This document shows positions 1 through 8,776 of a stretch of 64,000 nt of DNA, one piece after another. Below the pieces are notes generated by a model. The model worked only from the letters and a program-made list of their open reading frames with translations, did not search any database and was not told the DNA's origin. The DNA is taken from positions 124,001 through 188,000 of the forward strand of contig JAUIEK010000003.1 of assembly GCA_030428865.1 (NCBI GenBank). The letters run 5' to 3'. Within the stretch, counting starts at the first letter, position 1. Each line of letters opens with the position of its first letter. The translations under genes and the position numbers were made by a program. The DNA comes from Bacteroidia bacterium (GTDB lineage Bacteria; Bacteroidota; Bacteroidia; Flavobacteriales; Flavobacteriaceae).

Positions 1-43
1 AATTCCATTAGAACAAACATAGTAAAATTACTAATTTAGGAAT

Positions 44-727
44 ATGAAAAAATTAGTTGTTCTAACTGGAGCAGGCATTAGTGCAGAAAGCGGCTTGAAG
101 ACGTTTAGAGATGAAAACGGACTATGGGAAGGTCATGATATCATGAAAGTTGCTTCTCCTGAAGGATACGCTAAAAACCCAGAGCTTGTATTAGATTTTT
201 ATAATCAAAGAAGAAAACAACTAAAACATGTAAAGCCAAACGAAGCACATCTAACTCTTAAAAAGTTAGAAAAGTACTATGATGTTTCTATCATTACACA
301 AAATGTAGATAACTTACACGAAAAAGCTAATAGCTCCAAGGTTTTACATTTACATGGTGAACTAACCAAAGTACGAAGCACTAAAAATAATAACTTAATT
401 TATGATTGGTTTGATGATTTGATTTTAGGAGATCTGTGTGAGTTAGGTTCGCAGTTAAGACCTCATATTGTTTGGTTTGGAGAAGCGGTTCCTATGTTAG
501 AAGTTGCAATAGAAATTACTCAAAAAGCTGATATTCTTGTTATTATTGGCACATCAATGCAAGTGTATCCTGCTGCTAGTTTAGTACATTATTGCAAATC
601 GGAAATACCAATTTACTTTATTGATCCTAAACCAATGATATCTGAATCTGCTTTTGAAAATTTGACGATTCTCTCAAAAACTGCCGTAGAAGGCACAAAA
701 GAGCTTATGAAATTGTTAAGCTATTAA
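44..727 (+). CDS. Sir2-family NAD-dependent protein deacylase, zinc-less type
   Basis: Sirtuin that would remove acyl groups from protein lysines using NAD. The 227-residue protein shows the NAD-binding GAGIS motif (residues 9-13), FRDENGLW, QNVDN (86-90), the catalytic histidine in LHLHGE (H104) and GTSMQV (159-164). The usual four zinc-binding cysteines after the catalytic histidine are absent; RSTK stands where RCxxC is expected. Length fits small bacterial CobB-type sirtuins. The ATG start sits just before the Rossmann motif. Its 3' end overlaps the convergent gene by 23 bp. Family call is firm; the substrate is unknown. Confidence 0.9.
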   Translation: MKKLVVLTGAGISAESGLKTFRDENGLWEGHDIMKVASPEGYAKNPELVLDFYNQRRKQLKHVKPNEAHLTLKKLEKYYDVSIITQNVDNLHEKANSSKVLHLHGELTKVRSTKNNNLIYDWFDDLILGDLCELGSQLRPHIVWFGEAVPMLEVAIEITQKADILVIIGTSMQVYPAASLVHYCKSEIPIYFIDPKPMISESAFENLTILSKTAVEGTKELMKLLSY

Positions 728-1175
728 AAAATTCAAACAATTCTCCTTTAGAAATCTGTGCACCTTGTTCAATCAGTTTAAAAACTTCTGTATTTCTCTC
801 GTTATTATATTTCTTATTTCCTGTATAGTAACTTAATGAATCGTCTTTAGGGTTTTTCAACAGCCATTGATATCCTTCTTTTTTCTGAAAATCTTGTTGC
901 TGAGTAGTTTGAATCACAATTCTACTTATAGCATCTTTTTCACATTTAAATAAGTTGATTGTTTGAGTAGAAAAATGATCTAAATATTCTACTTTATTCA
1001 ACACGTCTTCCCAGACCATATCACTAAAAAGATTTAACTCTTCTTCTACTAAATCAGGGTTTTGAGCTTTAATTCTAGTCCATTCATTTACATCGATTTC
1101 TTGAGAAGCCAAGAATTGAGCAAATTCTTCATGTAATGATTCAAGCTGTTCTTTGGTAAGTTGTCTGTATTTCAT
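705..1175 (-). CDS. Conserved flavobacterial hypothetical protein (DUF6495-like)
   Basis: Soluble, acidic protein of about 156 residues starting MKYRQLTKEQ, without signal peptide or membrane segment. It resembles a small flavobacterial family that I believe is DUF6495; function unknown. I chose the ATG at 1175 rather than the TTG two codons upstream. It lies downstream of rplI on the same strand, separated by a clear terminator, so it is either read through or has its own promoter. Its end overlaps the sirtuin gene by 23 bp. Confidence 0.7.
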   Translation of the reverse strand: MKYRQLTKEQLESLHEEFAQFLASQEIDVNEWTRIKAQNPDLVEEELNLFSDMVWEDVLNKVEYLDHFSTQTINLFKCEKDAISRIVIQTTQQQDFQKKEGYQWLLKNPKDDSLSYYTGNKKYNNERNTEVFKLIEQGAQISKGELFEFFNSLTIS

Positions 1176-1179
1176 AAAC

Positions 1180-1206
1180 AAAAAAACCTACCAAAAGGTA
1201 GGTCTT
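1180..1206 (-). terminator. Rho-independent terminator after rpsF-rpsR-rplI
   Basis: On the minus strand, ACCTACC, loop TTTT, GGTAGGT (1186-1203) forms a perfect 7-bp stem followed by six T. It lies 23 bases after the rplI stop codon. Confidence 0.85.
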
Positions 1207-1225
1207 AATTTTTAGATATTTATTT

Positions 1226-1678
1226 TTAGTTGCTCTCTGGAACTACTTCAAAAGTAATATCTGCAACTACCTCTCTATGTAAGCGGATAGAAGCTTCATA
1301 TTTTCCTAACCTTTTGATGTTACCTCCAACAACCTTAATATATTTCTTGTCTATTTCAGTTCCTGATTTTGCAATAGCTACTGCAACATCTATATTGTTT
1401 ACAGAACCAAATAACTTATCTCCAGAACCAACTTTAGAAGCAATTTTAATATCTAAACCTTTAATAGTTTCTGCTATTTTGTTCGCTTCTTCTATTAGTT
1501 TTGCTTCTTTAAAAGCTCTTTGCTTTAACGTTTCTGCTAAAACTTTCTTTGCAGAAGTAGTAGCCAAAACTGCATATCCTTGAGGAATTAAATAATTTCT
1601 ACCATAACCATTTTTAACGATTACAACATCATCTTTAAATCCTAAATTTTCTACGTCTTGTTTTAATATCAATTCCAT
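1226..1678 (-). CDS. rplI: 50S ribosomal protein L9
   Basis: L9 binds 23S rRNA and bridges the L1 stalk region. The 150-residue protein starts MELILKQDVENLGFKDDVV and has the N-terminal L9 signature with GYGRNYLIPQGYA, then the long connecting helix rich in K, A and E, and a C-terminal domain. Length is the family norm. It is the last gene of the rpsF-rpsR-rplI operon, 15 bp after rpsR, and is followed by an intrinsic terminator. Confidence 0.98.
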   Translation of the reverse strand: MELILKQDVENLGFKDDVVIVKNGYGRNYLIPQGYAVLATTSAKKVLAETLKQRAFKEAKLIEEANKIAETIKGLDIKIASKVGSGDKLFGSVNNIDVAVAIAKSGTEIDKKYIKVVGGNIKRLGKYEASIRLHREVVADITFEVVPESN

Positions 1679-1693
1679 AATACTACTTCTTTA

Positions 1694-1993
1694 TTATTTT
1701 AACATATCACCAACGTATGGCATTAAAGCTAAATGACGTGCTCTTTTAATAGCTTGCGCCACTTTACGTTGATATTTTAATGAAGTTCCTGTTAAACGTC
1801 TTGGTAAAATTTTACCTTGCTCGTTTACTAAATACATTAAGAAGTCTGGATCTTTATAATCGATATACTTAATGCCACTTTTCTTAAAACGACAGTATTT
1901 TGCTTCTTTTTTAGTTTCTATATCTAGTGGTGTAAGGTATCTTACCTCTCCTTGCTTACCACCTCCTGCTTGTTGCTCAATTGATGATGCCAT
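1694..1993 (-). CDS. rpsR: 30S ribosomal protein S18
   Basis: S18 sits on the 30S platform next to S6. The 99-residue protein carries the S18 core ([20 protein letters not shown], then [20 protein letters not shown]). It is longer than the roughly 75-residue E. coli protein because of an N-terminal extension containing [17 protein letters not shown], an extension I associate with Bacteroidota S18. It starts 3 bp after the rpsF stop codon, as expected for the paired S6/S18 operon. Confidence 0.98.
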   Translation of the reverse strand: MASSIEQQAGGGKQGEVRYLTPLDIETKKEAKYCRFKKSGIKYIDYKDPDFLMYLVNEQGKILPRRLTGTSLKYQRKVAQAIKRARHLALMPYVGDMLK

Positions 1994-1996
1994 GGC

Positions 1997-2338
1997 TTAC
2001 TTTTTTTCTGATTTAATACGTTCTCTTCTTTTTTCTGCCCAAGCTGCAGCGTGCTTATCTAATTTTACAGTTAAATAACGCATCACACTATCATCTCTTC
2101 TAAACTCTAATTCAAACGGAGCAATAGCTTCTCCAGAAACTTTGAATTCAAACATGTGGTAAAATCCACTTTTTTTCTTTTGAATTGGATATGCTAATTT
2201 TTTTAGCCCCCAATCTTCTTTTGAAATCATTTCGGCACCTTTAGAAACCAAATAGTCCTCAAACTTTTGTACTGTTTCCTTTATCTGAGTATCAGATAAA
2301 ACGGGATTCAAAATGAAAACAGTTTCGTAATGATTCAT
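1997..2338 (-). CDS. rpsF: 30S ribosomal protein S6
   Basis: S6 pairs with S18 on the 30S platform. I chose the ATG at 2338, giving a 113-residue protein starting MNHYETVFILNP, the usual S6 N-terminus (Y-E-T-V-F). The open frame runs 15 codons further upstream, but those would overlap the promoter. Further S6 features are EDWGLKKLAYPIQKKKSGFY and the RRDDSVMRYLTVKLDKH region. First gene of rpsF-rpsR-rplI. Confidence 0.97.
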   Translation of the reverse strand: MNHYETVFILNPVLSDTQIKETVQKFEDYLVSKGAEMISKEDWGLKKLAYPIQKKKSGFYHMFEFKVSGEAIAPFELEFRRDDSVMRYLTVKLDKHAAAWAEKRRERIKSEKK

Positions 2339-2365
2339 AATACTTGTTGTTAAAAAATTATTTTT

Positions 2366-2380
2366 AAGGGTGCAAATATA
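2366..2380 (-). promoter_or_regulatory. Promoter -7 region of the rpsF operon
   Basis: Minus strand reads TATATTTGCACCC. The TATATTTG part (2373-2380) fits the Bacteroidota -7 consensus TAnnTTTG. The following GCACCC is shared with the tRNA-His promoter at about 62328-62340. The predicted leader is about 30 bases. I see no clear -33 box. Confidence 0.7.
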
Positions 2381-2432
2381 CAAAGTTTTTTAGCTTTTCT
2401 AACGCAGATAATTACATTTTCTATTGCTTAAT

Positions 2433-3518
2433 TTATAAGTCAAATCGAACTCCCATAGAAATATTTCTAATTTCTGTTTCTTTAAACAACGGATTTAGAT
2501 CATATTTTACATAAAAACCGATGTCTTTGTGTGCTATATAAGAACTTATTCCATAATGGTAACGATTCATATTAAAATTATTTTTTTGCAACTCTTCTAT
2601 CCGTACTCCACTTTCATTTGTATATTCTAAATATTGACGTGTACCCATTTTAAAGCCTACAAATCCTCCTACTCCTATTCTCCAAGACTTACCTCTTCTA
2701 TCATACACATCTCCATTATCTTTTTTTCTAGATTTAGAAAAATCAACTTCTAAGTGTAATGGAAATATCATTTGAACATGCCGTAATCTACTTTCTGTAG
2801 TTGGAAATGTGAACTCTTGTAACTCTGTTTGATCTCCATTAACTACATGATATTGATTGTTTTCTGCTCGTAAATTATTCCACAAGAAAGAAAATCCATA
2901 TTTTAAGTAAAATTTAGATGGCTTTTTACTCAACCGATACTTTAATGCAAAGCCGACTTCGTAGAAACGCGATCGCCAAAATTGGTAAGGAGAATCTTCT
3001 AAATAAGAAAGCTTGTTATTTTCAAGAACATTATTTACTCCTGTAGCAAAGATAAAATCACTAGTAGTTCTTCTTCCCCATTTATTTTGAGCTCTTTTTC
3101 TCTTTCTATTTTTAACAAATTCATCATCTTCGTTCTTGAGGCGTAGTTGAAATGTTTTACCTCTAATAGTAAACACATCTTCATCGTAATAAACGTCCTC
3201 TCCTACAATTTTACCGTCTGTTTTATCTTGAACCAGTTTTTGAAGTTTGATTTGCTGAATATTAACTAATTCTTCAATTCTCCTTGCATGATATTGAGCC
3301 GCTTCTTTTTTTTGTTTTTCAGATTCTTCTGCTGATAATTCTCCTTTTTCAAACTGTAGATTAATTAACTTTACTTTTAGTTTGAGAGAATCTTTTTGTT
3401 GCTCAGTAATTCTATCAATATTTTTTGAAATTTTTTGTACTTCTTCTTCAAACGTTTTTGTTTGCGATAAGGCAATAGTTGCGCTAAACAACACTAATAT
3501 TAGTATTATTCTTTTCAT
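2433..3518 (-). CDS. Exported protein with coiled coil and probable outer-membrane barrel
   Basis: The 361-residue product starts with a signal peptide (MKRIILILVLFSATIALSQ, cleavage near 18-19). Residues about 20-100 are charged, with K/E/Q-rich helical repeats that look like a coiled coil. The rest alternates polar and aromatic residues (YEVGFALKYRL, KFYLKYGFSFLW, WRIGVGGFVGFKMG) and ends NISMGVRFDL, typical of outer-membrane beta-barrel strands with a terminal aromatic-X-L. It follows the ECF sigma and putative anti-sigma genes with 29 bp spacing, so it is probably co-transcribed. No named family recognised. Confidence 0.65.
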   Translation of the reverse strand: MKRIILILVLFSATIALSQTKTFEEEVQKISKNIDRITEQQKDSLKLKVKLINLQFEKGELSAEESEKQKKEAAQYHARRIEELVNIQQIKLQKLVQDKTDGKIVGEDVYYDEDVFTIRGKTFQLRLKNEDDEFVKNRKRKRAQNKWGRRTTSDFIFATGVNNVLENNKLSYLEDSPYQFWRSRFYEVGFALKYRLSKKPSKFYLKYGFSFLWNNLRAENNQYHVVNGDQTELQEFTFPTTESRLRHVQMIFPLHLEVDFSKSRKKDNGDVYDRRGKSWRIGVGGFVGFKMGTRQYLEYTNESGVRIEELQKNNFNMNRYHYGISSYIAHKDIGFYVKYDLNPLFKETEIRNISMGVRFDL

Positions 3519-3547
3519 AATTTTAGGTATTAAATAATTTTTTAGGT

Positions 3548-4339
3548 TTACTTGTTTCTTGTTGCAATAACTGTAGCTAAATCAGACACTCGTTTTTTTA
3601 CAAATTGTAAAAAGTTCTTTTTAAAGGTTTGTTCACTTAAATCAGTTTCTACTTCTGCCAAAATAGATTCAGCATCTACTTTTATTGGGTGATTTTTTAA
3701 TTCTTCTTTTACTACTTTAAGAACTTCATTTCTAGATATTAAATACTTTTTATAGTATTGTTTTACAGCTTCTTTTTCGTGTGTTACAGCATATAAAAGG
3801 GCATCACTATCTACTGTGATTGAATTAATATCTACTTTAGGTTTTTTATTTTTTACATCTTTTTCTTTAACAATTTGATTTTTTAGTTGTTTTGGCTCTA
3901 CTAAATTATTTTTTGAGTTTGCAATTGCTTTAAGGTTTCCTGACAACTCGTTGTCTGTTTTGTTATAATCTGCCTTTTGATTCGAAGTACTCTTTTTTTG
4001 TAATTCTCTTTTATCTAGGTTTTTATCTGCAATAACTTCTTTTAAATTATTGTGAAATTCAATTTCTTTATGCTTAAAAATATTAGTGTCTTTAGATTTA
4101 TTTACATAAACATCATTAGTAGGTAGTTCATCAAAATTTGCATTCTTATTCTTTTGCATAAAAAACAAAGAAATAAGAATCAAAATAGAAGCCGCATAAC
4201 TTACGTACCAAAATTTTCTGCGGTTTATCTTGCGTTCCTTATCATCTAATTGAACAGCTAAGCGTTCCCATGCTGATTTTGATGGAGTGATTTCTCTACT
4301 GTCTAATTTTTGTTTTATGTATTTATCTAGATTGTTCAT
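3548..4339 (-). CDS. Putative membrane-anchored anti-sigma factor
   Basis: The 263-residue protein has a cytoplasmic N-terminus (MNNLDKYIKQKLDSREITPS, with W25), one transmembrane helix (about 43-61, FWYVSYAASILILISLFFM) and a long lysine-rich periplasmic region. This topology, and a 17-bp overlap with the upstream ECF sigma gene, are the basis for the anti-sigma call. The N-terminal pattern KSAWERLAVQLD recurs in flavobacterial proteins encoded after sigma genes. No zinc-binding anti-sigma motif is present, so the role is inferred from context. Confidence 0.6.
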   Translation of the reverse strand: MNNLDKYIKQKLDSREITPSKSAWERLAVQLDDKERKINRRKFWYVSYAASILILISLFFMQKNKNANFDELPTNDVYVNKSKDTNIFKHKEIEFHNNLKEVIADKNLDKRELQKKSTSNQKADYNKTDNELSGNLKAIANSKNNLVEPKQLKNQIVKEKDVKNKKPKVDINSITVDSDALLYAVTHEKEAVKQYYKKYLISRNEVLKVVKEELKNHPIKVDAESILAEVETDLSEQTFKKNFLQFVKKRVSDLATVIATRNK

Positions 4340-4892
4340 TTGTTGAATAACTAATATTCATTTTAATATACTGTTCTTGAAGCCATTTACGAGCTTTAAA
4401 TAATTGTGATTTTGATGTGTTTTCTGAAATTCCTAATTTCTTAGCAATTTCGGAATGCTTATAACCTTCTATTGCATACAGGTTAAACACCATTTTATAT
4501 CCTTCAGGAAGCGTATCAATTATTTTTTGAATGTCTTCAACAGATGTGTTTTCCATATTCTCTGTTGCTTCATCTTGATAAACATACTCTTGGTCTGTTA
4601 ACAAAAAAGGATTCTTTTTTTTCAGGTAAGATAAACAGGTGTTAACCATTATCTTTCGAATCCACCCTTCAAAGCTTCCTTCATTTTTAAATCTATGTAA
4701 GTGAGTAAAAGCTTTTAAAAAACCTGATAGCATGAGTTCTTCTGCATGATGCGTATCTTTTACATACTGCCTACAAACCCCTAACATTTTAGGAGAATAT
4801 TGATCAAATAATTCTTTCTGAGCCTGTTTATCTTTTTTTATAGCTCTTTTAATTATTGATTGTTGCGACTTATGTAATGATATAATTCTCAA
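4323..4892 (-). CDS. ECF-type RNA polymerase sigma factor
   Basis: A 189-residue sigma-70 family protein with two domains. Region 2 (about 20-95) includes AQKELFDQYSPKMLGVC and FEGWIRKIMVNTCLSYLKKK. Region 4 (about 125-178) includes LPEGYKMVFNLYAIEGYKHSE and the helix-turn-helix IAKKLGISENTSKSQLFKAR. No region 3, as usual for ECF sigmas. First gene of an apparent three-gene operon with a putative anti-sigma factor and an envelope protein. A -7 box inside an inverted repeat lies upstream. Confidence 0.93.
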   Translation of the reverse strand: MRIISLHKSQQSIIKRAIKKDKQAQKELFDQYSPKMLGVCRQYVKDTHHAEELMLSGFLKAFTHLHRFKNEGSFEGWIRKIMVNTCLSYLKKKNPFLLTDQEYVYQDEATENMENTSVEDIQKIIDTLPEGYKMVFNLYAIEGYKHSEIAKKLGISENTSKSQLFKARKWLQEQYIKMNISYSTNEQSR

Positions 4893-4918
4893 TCTATTTT
4901 TCGATCAATTTTCACCTA

Positions 4919-4964
4919 CAAACCTATAGACTACACATTTAAAAAAATGGTTGCCTATAGGTTT
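4919..4964 (-). promoter_or_regulatory. ECF sigma operon promoter inside an inverted repeat
   Basis: On the minus strand TAGGTTTG (4919-4926) fits the TAnnTTTG -7 box and would start transcription about 20 bases before the sigma gene. The same bases lie in one arm of a perfect 10-bp inverted repeat, AAACCTATAG at 4920-4929 against CTATAGGTTT at 4955-4964, with 25 bases between. It is a candidate operator; an RNA hairpin is possible but no T-tract follows. Confidence 0.5.
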
Positions 4965-5026
4965 AAATTTTTAAAATATTTTTTTATTAAATTATTTAAT
5001 ACTCACAAAATCAAATACATAAGTAT

Positions 5027-6403
5027 TTAGTTTTGTTTTAAATAATTAATCGCCTTTTCTAAAACGACATCTTTATTATTTATAAAATCTGATAAAGAAG
5101 GGGTTATTTCAATGTTAGGTACTACCCCAACTCCCACATATTTTCTTCCATCTAAGTATGTTGTTTTTCTAGTACAAACTCTAAAATATCCTCCCTTTGG
5201 GAGTTCAAAAAATAATGGTTGCCCTGTAGATCCATAAGTTTTTTGACCTATAATAGTTACATTTCTATCTGCCCCATCTAAACTTATCAAGAAATCTTCT
5301 GCTGCTGATGCCGTAGAATTACTTGTGAGCACCACTAATGGATACAATAATTTTGGCGCTTTAACATCATTTATTATTTTGTTTTTTGGTTCCATTTCCC
5401 AAACCCTATTATAATAATAATCAATATATTTTTTAAAATGAGCTATTGGTTTAATTCCTATTTTTTTTGTAGCTGTAGAATCACCAAATTGCCCCCAAGC
5501 TTTATAGCTTGCTAGATGCTTTCTGGTACTTCCTTGTCCTCCATAGAAATAAGGCTTATCTGTTAAATATTTTACTAGCTCATTTCCTACAGCACTACTT
5601 CCTCCTCCGTTTCTTCTAATATCTATAATTAGCTTTTTTACTCCGTATAACTTAGGAAGTATTTCTTTGAACTTTTGCTCTAACTTTGGGGAATATTCAA
5701 ACGTTTTAATTTCTAAATATCCAATTTCATTAGTTAAGTTTTTAAACGACATAATTTCCTCACTTTTTTTTATTTCTGGATAGATCCAAGATTCATGCTT
5801 ACCATTTATTAAAACCTTTACTTTTTGTTTTTTTCCTCCAGGAGTTTTGATTTCAAGTAATAATTTACTTCCAGTCAATCCTATTAACATTTTTTTCGCT
5901 CCTTGATTTTTAACTGTATGTTGTGGACCACTTATATAAGGGTATACCTCAGAGTTTAAATATTCAAGTACATTTATGCCATTTACTTTTATTATTTCAC
6001 TTCCTTTAGGAATCTTATTTTCATAAGATTTGCCAATATTTATAATGTAAATTTTATCTCCAAAACGCTCTGTCTTTATTCTTGGATAATATAGTGCATC
6101 ATTTATATACTTTGGATACATTACATTAGTATGACCATCTTTTAAATAAGCACAGAACTGTTTTAAAACTCTATAGTATTCATAATCGTTCTTTGCATTT
6201 ATAACTTTAGTTAAATACAATTTGTATAAAGCGTCAAAATCTAATCCTGGAGAATTTTCGAAATACACAAAATTATAATTTACCTCTTGCCAAAATTTAG
6301 ATAGACCATAAATGCGCTCTTCTGTGTTTATCTTTTTAAAATTTTGCGCTATTCCAAAAGTTGACAAAAACAACATCAAAAATCCAATAGCTATACCTTT
6401 CAT
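5027..6403 (-). CDS. S41 family (C-terminal-processing type) serine peptidase
   Basis: The 458-residue protein has a signal peptide (about 1-19, ending GIAQ). A PDZ-like region at about 100-150 includes IPKGSEIIKVNGINV. The S41 catalytic domain follows: LIIDIRRNGGGSS, then NSTASAAEDF with probable nucleophile S366, then KTYGSTGQPLFFELPKGG. The Ser and following Lys/Gly spacing fit tricorn/CTP-type peptidases. It likely acts in the periplasm or outside the cell. Its neighbour is a membrane-bound AraC regulator 80 bp upstream on the same strand. Substrate unknown. Confidence 0.88.
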   Translation of the reverse strand: MKGIAIGFLMLFLSTFGIAQNFKKINTEERIYGLSKFWQEVNYNFVYFENSPGLDFDALYKLYLTKVINAKNDYEYYRVLKQFCAYLKDGHTNVMYPKYINDALYYPRIKTERFGDKIYIINIGKSYENKIPKGSEIIKVNGINVLEYLNSEVYPYISGPQHTVKNQGAKKMLIGLTGSKLLLEIKTPGGKKQKVKVLINGKHESWIYPEIKKSEEIMSFKNLTNEIGYLEIKTFEYSPKLEQKFKEILPKLYGVKKLIIDIRRNGGGSSAVGNELVKYLTDKPYFYGGQGSTRKHLASYKAWGQFGDSTATKKIGIKPIAHFKKYIDYYYNRVWEMEPKNKIINDVKAPKLLYPLVVLTSNSTASAAEDFLISLDGADRNVTIIGQKTYGSTGQPLFFELPKGGYFRVCTRKTTYLDGRKYVGVGVVPNIEITPSLSDFINNKDVVLEKAINYLKQN

Positions 6404-6482
6404 TATTTCTGTTTTAAAAATTATTAGTACGCAAAAGAAGAAGATATCTTTGGTTTAAATGTCTTAAATTATCATTCTGGAC

Positions 6483-7556
6483 TTATTTTTTATGCTTTAA
6501 TTTAAATTGTTGCGGTGTTAATCCTGTTGTTTTTTTGAACACGGCGTTAAAGGTAGATTTTGAATTAAAACCACACTCAAAAGCAATACCAAGAATAGAC
6601 AAATGATCATATTTAGTATCTATTACTTTTTTCTTAAACTCCTCAATTCTATATTCATTAATTAGTGTATTGAAGTTTTTCTTATAAAAACTATTTAAGA
6701 CATATGATAACAACTGAGGGCTCGTATTTATCTTTTCTGCAACATCTTTTAAAGTAATTTCTGGATTTAAATATATTTTCTCTCTTTCAATAATATTTCT
6801 TACTTCTGTAGCACATGTTGCAACATCTTTTTCAGATACTTTATTATATACTTCGTTTTTCTTGTTTTTTATTGGAATTATAGTCTTTATATAAGCGCTT
6901 ATACCTATCCAATATACCCACACTGAAAATATAATATAAAAAGGATAGTTATCTTCTAATGTATATTTTCTATGTTCTAAAAAATATGTTTTTCTAAAAA
7001 CTATAAATATTAAAAAAGTAATAATTAATGTAATTATCACTTTTTTAGCCCACAAAAAAGAAACTTCATCTTTCTTTCCCTTAATATCTCTATGATGTTT
7101 ATATATCATTATTATTATTGTTGCAGAGAGATATACTGTTATACTAATTATGATGGTATATATATTTATTTTATTGAATACATAAGTAATGTCCCTTCCA
7201 AAGATCCCCATTCTTGTAATGAAAACAACAATATCTATGAGTATCGGCGAAAAAAGCAAGCTATGCTTCCAAGTAAATACAAAACGTTCATCTAAGAGTC
7301 GTTTGATATAAAAATAAATAAGAGGCCCTATAGCATTCTCAAAAGTAAATGTAAAAACAAACGATAATGAATAAACTTTTTCTAATCTAGAATCAAATAC
7401 AAAAAAAGAAAAACTAGAGGTAGCTATTGCTATTAATAGCAGTCCTAAAAATTTATTAGAAACCCCTTTTCTATTATTCAACAAGTGCAATACCCCAAAA
7501 ATTAGTGCTTGTATAGCACCTATAAGAATAACAATATTAAAAACATTCAGTTTCAT
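6483..7556 (-). CDS. Membrane-anchored AraC-family transcriptional regulator
   Basis: The 357-residue protein has about seven hydrophobic segments in residues 5-230 (for example NIVILIGAIQALIFGVLHLL and IITLIITFLIFIVF). A C-terminal AraC/XylS DNA-binding domain follows at about 255-355: LKDVAEKINTSPQLLSYVLN as the first helix-turn-helix, and ILGIAFECGFNSKSTFNAVF with TTGLTPQQFK as the second and its tail. This architecture is common in Bacteroidota and suggests direct signal sensing in the membrane. It starts 9 bp beyond a degenerate priA fragment. Target genes may include the downstream S41 peptidase. Confidence 0.88.
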   Translation of the reverse strand: MKLNVFNIVILIGAIQALIFGVLHLLNNRKGVSNKFLGLLLIAIATSSFSFFVFDSRLEKVYSLSFVFTFTFENAIGPLIYFYIKRLLDERFVFTWKHSLLFSPILIDIVVFITRMGIFGRDITYVFNKINIYTIIISITVYLSATIIIMIYKHHRDIKGKKDEVSFLWAKKVIITLIITFLIFIVFRKTYFLEHRKYTLEDNYPFYIIFSVWVYWIGISAYIKTIIPIKNKKNEVYNKVSEKDVATCATEVRNIIEREKIYLNPEITLKDVAEKINTSPQLLSYVLNSFYKKNFNTLINEYRIEEFKKKVIDTKYDHLSILGIAFECGFNSKSTFNAVFKKTTGLTPQQFKLKHKK

Positions 7557-7565
7557 GTTTTAATT

Positions 7566-7690
7566 CTAATGTGAATCTACGGCAACAATAAAACGAACAG
7601 TACAAAAATATGCTACAGCCTAAAAGGCTATTTCTTATCTACGAGCTGTTTCTCTACTTTCAGAAAGTATTTTTTTTGTAGTATTTTAAT
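7566..7690 (-). pseudogene. Decayed copy of the priA 3' end
   Basis: This stretch aligns by eye with the last ~125 bases of intact priA (10105-10235) at roughly 70% identity with a few one-base gaps. It includes an identical 15-mer CAACAATAAAACGAA plus GCTACAGC and TATTTCTTAT. Read in the matching minus-strand frame it gives internal stops but keeps AVAYF..VRFIVAVD and an aligned stop codon, against AVADF..IRFIVDVD in PriA. It lies between the AraC gene and the protease gene, whose TAA stop may itself fall in the homologous region. Best read as a displaced or duplicated priA end. Confidence 0.8.
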
Positions 7691-8765
7691 CAGTGATGAT
7701 TTTACTTTCTATAGACATTTCACAATTGTAATTGTCTCTAAAAAAATCATCTAACTCATCAGCTTTTAATGCTAATTGCATAATGTTGTTTCTAATTTCT
7801 TCGACTTTATGATCAGCATAAATATCAGACAAATGGATTCGATAAGAAATAAATATTTTGTTTTTATAAACACCTAAATAATAAGGTGCTACCTGATTTG
7901 AATTAATATATGTCAATAACTCTGCTAGGTTTTGCTTTGGCAAGTTATTTAACGGAGAGGTTGCAAAAAGATAATTATTTCCTGCTAAAAATATTCTAAC
8001 CAAAGCACTTCCTTGGTGAAACTCCCAGAAATCTCTTCCTGCCCTACATATAACGGGGTTTATTCCTAGTTTCACAAGACCTTCTTCTATGAAGTTTGAA
8101 ACGTATGATTTTTCAAACTCTTCAAAAACACTACTATCTATAGTATTTCCACAGCTGGAACAAAAATCAACTGCTTCTTCTATATAGCTATCGCAAGAGT
8201 TACATTTGACTCTATATTTTACGTCTTCAAAAGTATAGTCTTCTATCTCTTTTTTTAAGTCTAGATGTCTGATTCCAAATCCCACATTGTCTGCCTGAGT
8301 AAATTTAGATGTAGTTACTCCCACGAGCATTCCTTGCTCGTTAAGCATAGGTCCTCCTGAGTTACCAGGGTTTACGGCAGCATCAGTTTGTATGTAGTTT
8401 CTATCTCCCATAGGTTGATTTGGAGATGAAACAATTCCTTCAGTAACTGTAAAAGGCATGCCAAAAGGGAATCCATTAATATAAATTTTTTGCATATTAA
8501 ACACATCAATGCTATCATTTAGCTGTATAGTGCTTTCTACTTTTTTTAATTTTTCCGCATGCAAAAAAGCTAAGTCAATTTCTGAGTTTACCATAACTAC
8601 TTCTGCAACAAACCTGTCTTTTTCTTGGTTTTCTACGGCTACAACTTTGTTACCTGCAATAACATGGTAATTTGTAATTATAAAATTATAACCCGTAATT
8701 TTAAAACCACTACCTGTACCATTTGCTGTTATAATTTTATATATAGAGTTTTTTGTGTTTTCCAT
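7686..8765 (-). CDS. Intracellular trypsin-like (HtrA-type) protease with zinc ribbon and YbjN-like C-terminal domain
   Basis: The 359-residue protein lacks a signal peptide. The S1C-type protease domain (1-175) shows a complete triad: H34 in TNYHV, D64 in EIDLAFL and S136 in NPGNSGGP. A four-cysteine zinc ribbon follows (C188, C191, C202, C205). The remaining ~150 residues (EEGLVKLGINPVICRAGRDF to FFRDNYNCEMS) look like the YbjN/type III chaperone-like fold; that assignment is inference. It starts 11 bp after its partner gene, so the two form an operon. It lies between priA and a priA remnant. Role unknown; intracellular quality control or stress response is plausible. Confidence 0.82.
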   Translation of the reverse strand: MENTKNSIYKIITANGTGSGFKITGYNFIITNYHVIAGNKVVAVENQEKDRFVAEVVMVNSEIDLAFLHAEKLKKVESTIQLNDSIDVFNMQKIYINGFPFGMPFTVTEGIVSSPNQPMGDRNYIQTDAAVNPGNSGGPMLNEQGMLVGVTTSKFTQADNVGFGIRHLDLKKEIEDYTFEDVKYRVKCNSCDSYIEEAVDFCSSCGNTIDSSVFEEFEKSYVSNFIEEGLVKLGINPVICRAGRDFWEFHQGSALVRIFLAGNNYLFATSPLNNLPKQNLAELLTYINSNQVAPYYLGVYKNKIFISYRIHLSDIYADHKVEEIRNNIMQLALKADELDDFFRDNYNCEMSIESKIITD

Positions 8766-8776
8766 CTTAATTTTAT

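Noticed and set aside
1230..1583. 117-codon frame antisense to rplI
   Set aside because: It mirrors the ribosomal gene, has no promoter or plausible protein features, and rplI is certain.
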